Positions 21,479-29,390 of a stretch of 64,000 nucleotides of DNA are shown in pieces (within the stretch, counting starts at the first letter, position 1; the number at the start of each line of letters is the position of its first letter). The DNA is from Methylococcaceae bacterium (lineage in GTDB: Bacteria; Pseudomonadota; Gammaproteobacteria; Methylococcales; Methylococcaceae). A program made the translations under genes and the position numbers. The stretch is from positions 22,838-86,837 of the forward strand of contig CADDZF010000001.1 in NCBI GenBank assembly GCA_902812445.1, written 5' to 3'. Below the pieces are notes generated by a model. That model did no database searches and had not been told where the DNA came from. It was given only the letters and a program-made list of their open reading frames with translations.

Positions 21479-22942
21479 ATGAAGTACCGAGACCTCCGCG
21501 ACTTCATCGGCCAGCTCGAGATAAGAGGCGAACTCAGGCGCATTCGGACCGAAGTCGATCCTTATCTTGAAGTGACTGAAATCTGTGACCGTACGCTGAA
21601 ACTCGGCGGTCCGGCGCTCCTGTTCGAGCAGCCGAAAGCCTCGCGCATACCTCTGCTCGCGAACCTGTTCGGCACGCCGTACCGGGTAGCGCTCGGCATG
21701 GGCGAAGAATCCATCGCGGCGCTGCGGGAAGTGGGCAAGCTCCTGGCTTTTCTGAGGCAACCCGAGCCGCCCAAAGGCATGCGGGACGCTTTTTCCAAGC
21801 TGCCGGTCTTCCGGCAGGTGCTGAACATGCACCCCAAGGAGCTGAAACACGCGCCGTGTCAGGAAGTGATATTGAGCGGCGGTGAGATCGACCTGGGGCG
21901 TTATCCGATCCAGACCTGCTGGCCGGGCGATGCGGGACCCCTGATTACTTGGGCGCTGGTCATCACGCGCGGGCCGCAGAAGGAGCGACAAAATCTCGGG
22001 ATCTATCGCCAGCAGGTCATCGCCAAAAACAAGACCCTCATGCGCTGGCTGGCGCATCGCGGCGGCGCGCTCGATTTCAGAGATTTCCAGGCAGCTCGCC
22101 CGGACCAGCCGTTTCCGGTCGCCGTAGCGCTGGGCGCGGACCCGGCGACGATCCTGGGCGCCGTCACGCCGGTGCCGGACAGCTTGTCGGAATATGGCTT
22201 CGCCGGGCTTCTCCGCGGCGGCAAGACCGAAGTGGTCAAGTGCCAGCTTAGCGATCTTAAGGCTCCGGCCAGCGCCGAGATCGTCCTCGAAGGCTTCATC
22301 TATCCGGGCGAAACAGCGCCGGAAGGCCCTTTTGGCGATCACACCGGCTATTACAACGAAGTGGAGGAGTTCCCGATATTTACCATCGAGCGTATCACCC
22401 AGCGGCAAAATCCCATCTATCACAGCACCTATACCGGAAGGCCGCCGGACGAGCCGGCGGTCCTCGGCGTGGCGCTCAATGAAGTATTCGTACCCATCCT
22501 GCAGAAGCAATTCCCGGAAATCATCGATTTCTACCTGCCGCCGGAAGGCTGCTCTTACCGCCTCGCCGTCGTCAGCATGAAGAAGCAGTATCCAGGGCAT
22601 GCCAAGCGCGTAATGTTCGGCGTCTGGTCGTTCCTCCGCCAGTTCATGTACACCAAGTTCGTCATCGTCACGGACGATGACATCGATGCGCGCGACTGGA
22701 AAGATATCATCTGGGCGATCACGACGCGCATGGACCCCGCGCGGGATATCACGCTGATCGAAAACACGCCCATCGATTATCTGGATTTCGCTTCCCCCGT
22801 CGCCGGCCTGGGCTCCAAGATCGGCATGGACGCGACCCGCAAATGGTCAGGGGAAACGGACCGCGAATGGGGCAGGCCGATCGCCATGTCCGCGGCGGTC
22901 AAGTCCCGCGTGGACGCTCTCTGGGCGGATCTGGGGATTTGA
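21479..22942 (+). CDS. ubiD: UbiD family decarboxylase (4-hydroxy-3-polyprenylbenzoate decarboxylase)
   Basis: [37 protein letters not shown]-type motif ([16 protein letters not shown]); [21 protein letters not shown]. Confidence 0.94.
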   Translation: MKYRDLRDFIGQLEIRGELRRIRTEVDPYLEVTEICDRTLKLGGPALLFEQPKASRIPLLANLFGTPYRVALGMGEESIAALREVGKLLAFLRQPEPPKGMRDAFSKLPVFRQVLNMHPKELKHAPCQEVILSGGEIDLGRYPIQTCWPGDAGPLITWALVITRGPQKERQNLGIYRQQVIAKNKTLMRWLAHRGGALDFRDFQAARPDQPFPVAVALGADPATILGAVTPVPDSLSEYGFAGLLRGGKTEVVKCQLSDLKAPASAEIVLEGFIYPGETAPEGPFGDHTGYYNEVEEFPIFTIERITQRQNPIYHSTYTGRPPDEPAVLGVALNEVFVPILQKQFPEIIDFYLPPEGCSYRLAVVSMKKQYPGHAKRVMFGVWSFLRQFMYTKFVIVTDDDIDARDWKDIIWAITTRMDPARDITLIENTPIDYLDFASPVAGLGSKIGMDATRKWSGETDREWGRPIAMSAAVKSRVDALWADLGI

Positions 22943-22982
22943 GTGTATTGGCCTGCGCAGTTGCGCGAGCGCCGACTCGCTG

Positions 22983-23753
22983 TCAGCCAGCCTTAACCCG
23001 GCCGATAATCCCGCGCGCGATCAAGCCTTGGAGGATCTCGACTCCACCGCGGATGACGGTTTCCGGCGCCGGGTGCCGCATTTCCGTGGCGATTTGACGG
23101 AGGACACCCTCCGCCCGGCAGGGTGCGTTTTCGTCGATGATCTGCAACAGGCGATAGGTCACGCGATTGATTTCCAGAAACCTGACCTCGTCGTCGCGGT
23201 CGCGGTAGACGACCAGATGGCTCGGCGTCGCTCCCGGCTCCTGCGGCTGGAACGCGGGCGACAGGTGGTGCACCGGAAAGCGGTAAGCCAGCGGCCAGGC
23301 CAGTTCCGACAGCGTGATGAAGTGCGCGAGAGGATCGTCCTGTAACTCGGCATCCTGCGGGGGCGCCTCGCCCTCGGCGATGGCCAGCGCGAGCTCGACC
23401 CATTCATAGTGCGCCAGCTCGAGCAGAAAAGGGGGATCATTCGGGCAGGGCGATCGCTCGTTTTGCAGATAATCAAGGAATTCTTCCGCAATATCCGAAA
23501 AATAAGGCGATTGGCTCTTGTGCCGGGCGAAAAAGTCCCGCGCCAGTTCATGCCAGGCCTCATCCCGCGTGATTTGCCTGAGGACCGGAAAATTTGCCGC
23601 CAGGAAGCCTTGAATAGTGTTGAAGAACAGCTCCCGGTAAAGCTTCATCCGCCGCCCGTCTAGATCAGCAGGCGGCGGATTATGTTCAGGGTCGCGGATA
23701 TACGCCGCGAATGCCTGCTGCAGCTCCGCGAGCGCGGGACGGACTTCAGGCAC
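22983..23753 (-). CDS. DUF2063 family protein, putative MNIO partner (BufC/HvfC-like)
   Basis: [22 protein letters not shown]...[20 protein letters not shown]...[15 protein letters not shown]; probable GTG start at 23753, overlapping the MNIO stop. Confidence 0.85.
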   Translation of the reverse strand: MPEVRPALAELQQAFAAYIRDPEHNPPPADLDGRRMKLYRELFFNTIQGFLAANFPVLRQITRDEAWHELARDFFARHKSQSPYFSDIAEEFLDYLQNERSPCPNDPPFLLELAHYEWVELALAIAEGEAPPQDAELQDDPLAHFITLSELAWPLAYRFPVHHLSPAFQPQEPGATPSHLVVYRDRDDEVRFLEINRVTYRLLQIIDENAPCRAEGVLRQIATEMRHPAPETVIRGGVEILQGLIARGIIGRVKAG

Positions 23754-24609
23754 GGCGGCGTTGGCGGGATTGCGTGGAGCTCGCCTGCAGCGCGCCGATC
23801 CTTCCGATTTCGCGTAGCAGTTCGGACACCGGCGGAATATTGAAATCGCGCTCGAGCAGCGTGGGGAAAACGCCGTGAAGTTCATAAGCCCGGGCCAGCA
23901 GCCGCCAGACGGGATCGACGATGTCAGCGCCGTGCGTGTCGATGATCAGGTCTTCGGCTTCGACGTGATGCCCGGCGACGTGCCCATAAGCGATCCGCTC
24001 CGCCGGGACGGCCGCGAGAAAAGCCTCCGCGTCATAGCGGTGGTTGACGCTGTTGACATGGATGTTATTGATGTCCAGCAGCAGGTCGCAGTCCGCTTCC
24101 GCGAGTACGGCGTTGAGGAAATCGATCTCGTCCATCTCCCTGCCCGGCGCGGCGTAGTAGGAAACGTTCTCGATGGCGATTCGGCGCTCCAGGATGTCCT
24201 GCGCCCTTCGAATCCGCGCGGCCACGTGGCGGACCGCTTCCGCGGTGAACGGAATCGGCATCAGATCGTAGAGGTGGCCGTCGTCGCTGCAATAGCTCAG
24301 GTGCTCGCTGTACAGCTTTATCCGGTGCTGTTTCAGGAAACCCTTCAAGTCCTCAAGAAAACGCTCGTCCAGGGGAGCAGGGCCGCCGAGCGACAAGGAT
24401 AGACCGTGGCAGATGAAGTCGAACCGCTCCGTCATCGACCGGAACAGTTTGCCCCACCTGCCCCCGGTATTCATCCAGTTCTCCGGCGCGACCTCATAAA
24501 AGCCTACCGATGGAGGAGTCGTGGCGGACAGCGCACCCATGAAATCCCGCCTGAGGCCCAAGCCGGTGCCATGAATGGAACGAGGCCCCGCATCCATGCC
24601 GTGTCGCAA
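23746..24609 (-). CDS. DUF692 multinuclear non-haem iron oxidase (MNIO) family enzyme (BufB/HvfB-like)
   Basis: [78 protein letters not shown]. Confidence 0.93.
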   Translation of the reverse strand: MRHGMDAGPRSIHGTGLGLRRDFMGALSATTPPSVGFYEVAPENWMNTGGRWGKLFRSMTERFDFICHGLSLSLGGPAPLDERFLEDLKGFLKQHRIKLYSEHLSYCSDDGHLYDLMPIPFTAEAVRHVAARIRRAQDILERRIAIENVSYYAAPGREMDEIDFLNAVLAEADCDLLLDINNIHVNSVNHRYDAEAFLAAVPAERIAYGHVAGHHVEAEDLIIDTHGADIVDPVWRLLARAYELHGVFPTLLERDFNIPPVSELLREIGRIGALQASSTQSRQRRRA

Positions 24610-24648
24610 AATAAATCAGCTCCTGGAAACGGGCGCGATTGTCCCGGA

Positions 24649-25044
24649 TTACTTCGATTTTTGATCACTGTCCGTGCCGGCCGGCGGCTGGCCGGCACCG
24701 GTCGGGCCTTCCTTGCCCTGGTCCGTCATGCCCGCGCACTTGCCTTCCATTTTTTTCTTGGCATCCTCGGGCTTGGCCGTTCCCTGCATGTTGGCCCCGC
24801 AGTTCATCTGCCCGGATTTCATCTTCTCCTGCATGTTGGCGCCACACGCTCCGGGCGCGCACTTACCTTCCTTGGGTGCAGACTTGGTCTGGCCTTCCTC
24901 GCTAAGCTGCATATAGCCGCCGGACAGGTCTTTCAGCGCGAAGGGATTGTCCGCCGCATTAACGCTTGCCGCCGCTGAAAGAGACGATATGACCGCCGTG
25001 CGAATGATGACCGCCACCGGTTTCCTTCCAAAATCTTTCTTCAT
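24649..25044 (-). CDS. Cys-rich secreted RiPP precursor candidate with EGKC motifs (bufferin/HvfA-like)
   Basis: MKKDFGRKPVAVIIRTAVISSLSAAASVNA leader; core contains KEGKCAPGACGANMQ, MNCGANMQ, MEGKCAGM; four Cys in total; directly upstream of the MNIO gene on the same strand. Confidence 0.85.
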   Translation of the reverse strand: MKKDFGRKPVAVIIRTAVISSLSAAASVNAADNPFALKDLSGGYMQLSEEGQTKSAPKEGKCAPGACGANMQEKMKSGQMNCGANMQGTAKPEDAKKKMEGKCAGMTDQGKEGPTGAGQPPAGTDSDQKSK

Positions 25045-25102
25045 TGCAAAAGGCCCTTAAGTTGTTGGTTGTGACATGCGGGCGGTTTGAGCCGCGCGAT
25101 GA

Positions 25103-25128
25103 TTAGACGCGTCGGCGCCAGGTAGTTG
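25103..25128 (-). promoter_or_regulatory. Possible ECF/sigmaE-like promoter for the MNIO operon
   Basis: Minus strand CAACTA-N15-TCTAA, resembling GAACTT-N15/16-TCTRA; about 59 nt before the precursor ATG. Confidence 0.3.
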
Positions 25129-25257
25129 CGGAAATGACAGAAATTTTCATCATATGAGAATCCACCAATAGTACCCGCCACACGGGTTTATTTTCACACA
25201 CTCGGATGAATTTTTGCACCGTTTCCAGGTTGCGCTTCAGTCATCGCGGGGCTCCTA

Positions 25258-26963
25258 TCACGGCAACCTGACCGATACTTTCAGGTCGCGGCTTTCGTCT
25301 GCCTTGGTTTTGACCAATAACCCCCGGCGCCCTTTCGACAGGTCCCGGCCATGAGGTGCGCTCGGATAAGCGACGTTCTCGCCTTTCAGGCCCGTCCACA
25401 ATGCGCGGTTGAAGGCGGTTTCATCGAGCCGGTCCTCGGCCGTGAAATCCTGTCCCCGCATCGCCCTCGCCCAGTACGCGGCATCGCGCTGCGGCTGCGC
25501 CTCAGTACGGGAGGCGGCGATCTGCCGCGGCTTGTCCGGCCGCGGAAGCTCCGTGATGTTGCGTCGCGCCGAGTCCCACAGGTAGCCGGCGCCAGCTTCG
25601 CCTTCCGGGCTGTCGGGCGCCTCTACATCGCTGGCGCCGGGCAACGGATCGGCGTCATTAGATTGATATGGATTGGCGGCCTTGCGTTCGATGAGGCTGG
25701 CCAGGCCGACGTTGATGTTGCGGTTGGTGCCTTCCCAGTCATAGCTCAGGCCGCGGCCGCCGTAATTCACCGCGACGGTCTTTTCGGTAAAGTCCGTGGC
25801 TCGCGCGGCCGTACGCCAGTTCCAGCCGTCGCGGCTCACTTCGCCGCTGTCGAAGAAGTGGTCCAGGGTAACGAAGCGGCGCGCCAGCTCATGATGGTTC
25901 GGGCTATAGGGCCCGAGTATGGCCAGACTGGGATCGCCGTTGCCTTTCTCGAGATCACCCAGCACCTGGTCGTAGGTGCGGTTTTCCTTGACGATGTAAA
26001 TCACGTGATCGATCCTTTGGCGCAGGCGCCATCACGCGGCGCACCTGCCGGCGACCGCGCTCATTGGCGAAGCCATTGTTTTCCGCCGTCTGCCAGGTGA
26101 GCCTCGCCAGCGCCGTGGCATTGGGCAAGGGCAGACTTAAAAGCCCCGCCCTGTGCAACTGCCAGACGTACTGGTTCTGGGCCCAGCAGGGATTGAGGGA
26201 GCCGGGCGCGATGGAAAGGGTATCCCGACAAGCCTTGGGATTCGGACCCGCATTGCTCTTGCCGTTGACGACGTACAGCCATTGTCCGTCCCGACTCAGG
26301 CTGACCGAGTTGGGATACCAACCGGTCGGCAACAGTCCGATCACGTTGCTGTGCCGGTGCTTTTCGTTGTCGAGCCGGATGACGGCGACCGAATTGCTGC
26401 CGCCGTTGGTGACGAACAGCGTCGTCTCGTCCGGCGACAGGCTGAGGCTGTTGGGGTTGCTGCCCTTGAACCCTTTGCGGTTACCGAACACCTGTTCAGG
26501 CGCCGTCGTGTCGATCTGTTCCAGGACGCCGTGGCTGGTGGTGTCAATCGTTGCCACCGCGTCGCTGTTGTCCAGGGCGACGAACAACCGGGTTTGCGCC
26601 GGATTGAGCAACATTTTATTCGGCTGGCCCGTGACAGGAATCCTGCCCACGACCGCGAGCCCGTCATCGGAAACATCGAGTACCACCAGTCGCGGTCGCG
26701 CTAGCTCGAAACATACTGATGTCGTAAACAAAAACATATTCGTAGGCTTCGGTCGCCACGCTCGCGCCGGTACTCCCGACGTTGCGGTTGTAGCCGCTGG
26801 TCAGCACCAGCAGCGTCTTGCCGTCTGGACTAATGGCCGTCATCACCGCCTGGCCGGCGAGAAAATCAGGACGCGTCAGCAAGTCCGGGTTCAAACTTTC
26901 AAACTCGGCGCCCGCCGCCGCGGGAATGATGCGCTTGCCGGTGGGGAGAATTTCTCCCTCCAC
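25258..26963 (-). pseudogene. Decayed YncE beta-propeller/phosphoesterase paralogue, with frameshifts and probable internal deletion
   Basis: Similarity spreads over three ORFs (26664-26963, 25955-26737, 25258-26004); frameshifts near 26700-26722 and 26029; middle region absent relative to 29391-32360. Confidence 0.7.
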
Positions 26964-27104
26964 GATACTCGCCGGATCGTGAGCAAGCAGTCGCTTTGAT
27001 TCTTCCGCCGCGAAGGCCGCGTACTCGCCGCGTAACGAATGGTGCCGATTGATGACGATGGCGACGCGTGCCTTGACGGGGCTCTGAATCGCCCCGCCGG
27101 CGCC

Positions 27105-29342
27105 TCAGTCGAAGCGCACGCGCACGCCGGCCCAGCCGGACAGCGGAGCGCCCGGCGCGAGGAAAGCTTCGGCGTTCCCGACGGGACTGCTGAAGGCGTT
27201 ACGGTTGATGAGACCGAAGGTCTCGTACCGCGCATCGAATACGTTGTTGGCCAGCGCGAATAGTTCGACGTGCCTGGTCAAGGCGTAACGGGTATTGAGA
27301 TTGACGACGACGTATTCATCCACTCGGGGAAACCGGTTGCTGTCATCGCCGCGCAGAAACCGGCGCGAGAAATACTGCAGATCCGCCCCCAGGAACCAGC
27401 CCGGCAAAAGCTCATAATCGGCGCCGACCTTCGCGGTCTGATCGGGAATGGCGGGAATCCGATCGCCTTTTCGTACCCGGACCGGACCGATGGCGTTTTG
27501 CAGGATGACGGCCGATCGATAGGTCGCATCGACATAGCCGTAACTGGCGTACCACGACAGCCGTCGCACGCCGCCGCGCATGCCGGCTTCGATCCCCTCG
27601 CGCCGCGTATCCCCGACGTTCTTGAAAAAGCCGCGGGTCAGCGTTCCCGGCGAGTTGATGAAGAGAATGTCGTCGGACAGATCGGTCCGATACCAGGCGA
27701 GATTCCAGTCCAGCGCTTTACCAAGTTTGCCGCGGAATCCCGTCTCGAAGGTTCGCGCGACGATGGGCTTGAGCGGTGGGTCAGCGACGAAATTGGTCGG
27801 CAGGCTGCAGGGCGCGGCGGGGTCGGCACAGGTCAGCTCTACTGGCGTGGGCACTCGAAAGCCCTCGTTGTAGCTGGCGAAAAAGCTGAGGTCCGGTAGC
27901 GACTGGTTTGGCGCCAGCGCCTTGAGCGGTTGCAGGGTGAAGCCCGCCGCCGGGTTGACCCGGCTGAAGGCATGTCTGCCGTCCAGCGATTCGGTATCGC
28001 CCTCGGGGTCCCGGCCGCTCCCATCGAGATGGATTTCCGCGCGGTTCCAGCGCCCGGCGCCGGTGATGTGCAGCCAGGGGGTCGGGGAAAAGGTATCGGT
28101 CAGATAGATCCCGTAATAACGGTTGGTCGCCGTCAGGGTCGTTTGCCGCGACGCGGCACCCTCCGGTTCAACGCCGCGGCTCGCGGTGAGTTCGGCGTCC
28201 TGCCGGGTTTGCTTGAAATCGGTGTCGCCAAAGTCGTAGCTGGCGCCTAGAATAGCTTGATTCACTCGATCCAGCAGCGTTCCCAGATAGCTGACCTGTA
28301 ACGAGCCGCCGACGCCGTCCTGCCGGGTCAGGGTCTGGTTGACGGTGGGCTCGGCTTCAAATTCATCCGTTTCCTCTTGCTCCACTTCCACGTCGCCGGC
28401 ATAGACGCCGAGGACATTGCGGCGGAAGTAGGCATTTCCCGACAATACCCAATCGTCGGTCACCAGGTGACTCAGGGCGAGATTGACGAAATGCAGGCGC
28501 GGAAGGGTGACTTCGGGATGGGCGTAAACGCCGTTACGTTCTAGGGCCAGGAGGCTCGCGGGTGCTACACCGTTGCCGGTCAGCTTGTTCTCGGCGTAGG
28601 TGTAGCTGAGATCGATGTCGCTGCGCTCATCTTCCCAGCCGAGCTTGACGAAGCCCTGTTTGACGCTGGAATGGGAAAAGTCGCGGAAGCCGTCTTCCTC
28701 GAACAGGTTGCCCGCGAAAAACCAGTCGAAGCCGCCGCGGGAACCCCCGTGTTCCGCTTCGATGGCCTTGCGCTCAAACGATCCCGCGTAAGCCTGGCCG
28801 CGCCAGCCAGCGTGACTGCGGCCGCTCTTGGTGCGCACCAACAGCGCGCCGCCGAGCGTGTTGAGGCCGAACAGGGGGTTCGAGCCGGGAATGAGCTCGA
28901 CGTTGGCGATGGCGACGCGCGGAATCAGGTCCCAGTTGACCATATCTCCGAAGGGCTCGTTGACTCGCACGCTATCCTGATAGACCGATAGCCCGATCGG
29001 CGTACCGAGGATGGGGGAGGCGGTGAACCCGCGGTAATTAAGGTCGAGCTGAAAGGGATTGGCCAGCACTTCATTGCCGCTCACGCTGGGAAGATTGCGT
29101 TTCATGAAGTCGCTCAGGTCGAGCGCTTCGTGCCTGTAAATATCGTCTCCGCGAGCGGTCTGGACGTTGCTGGAAGCTTTTTCCAGCGGCAGGCGGGAAC
29201 TCGGGAGCGGGCTCGTATCGATCACCGTTGTGGCGGGCAGCTCCATGTCGGTGAATGGGCTGACCGAACGCTGGCCGTCGTCTGCGAAGAGGAATGGCGG
29301 AGCGGTCGCGAACAGCAGGGCGAGCGACGATATGGACTTCAT
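27105..29342 (-). CDS. TonB-dependent outer-membrane receptor
   Basis: Signal peptide; plug (GDDIYRHEALDLSDFMKRNLPSVSGNEV...NYRGF...NVELIPGSNPLFGLNTLGGALLVRTKSG); C-terminal NVFDARYETFG...GAPLSGWAGVRVRFD. Confidence 0.92.
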   Translation of the reverse strand: MKSISSLALLFATAPPFLFADDGQRSVSPFTDMELPATTVIDTSPLPSSRLPLEKASSNVQTARGDDIYRHEALDLSDFMKRNLPSVSGNEVLANPFQLDLNYRGFTASPILGTPIGLSVYQDSVRVNEPFGDMVNWDLIPRVAIANVELIPGSNPLFGLNTLGGALLVRTKSGRSHAGWRGQAYAGSFERKAIEAEHGGSRGGFDWFFAGNLFEEDGFRDFSHSSVKQGFVKLGWEDERSDIDLSYTYAENKLTGNGVAPASLLALERNGVYAHPEVTLPRLHFVNLALSHLVTDDWVLSGNAYFRRNVLGVYAGDVEVEQEETDEFEAEPTVNQTLTRQDGVGGSLQVSYLGTLLDRVNQAILGASYDFGDTDFKQTRQDAELTASRGVEPEGAASRQTTLTATNRYYGIYLTDTFSPTPWLHITGAGRWNRAEIHLDGSGRDPEGDTESLDGRHAFSRVNPAAGFTLQPLKALAPNQSLPDLSFFASYNEGFRVPTPVELTCADPAAPCSLPTNFVADPPLKPIVARTFETGFRGKLGKALDWNLAWYRTDLSDDILFINSPGTLTRGFFKNVGDTRREGIEAGMRGGVRRLSWYASYGYVDATYRSAVILQNAIGPVRVRKGDRIPAIPDQTAKVGADYELLPGWFLGADLQYFSRRFLRGDDSNRFPRVDEYVVVNLNTRYALTRHVELFALANNVFDARYETFGLINRNAFSSPVGNAEAFLAPGAPLSGWAGVRVRFD

Positions 29343-29390
29343 CGGCGACCGGCGACGATTCGAGCAGGCCGGAAGGCGATCGCTGCGGTT

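Noticed and set aside
21317-22600. 427-aa minus-strand ORF
   Set aside because: Antisense shadow of ubiD and the end of xthA.
25258-26963. Programmed frameshifting as the explanation for the split YncE/phosphoesterase ORFs
   Set aside because: No convincing slippery heptamer at either shift, and the catalytic core is also missing, so decay is simpler.
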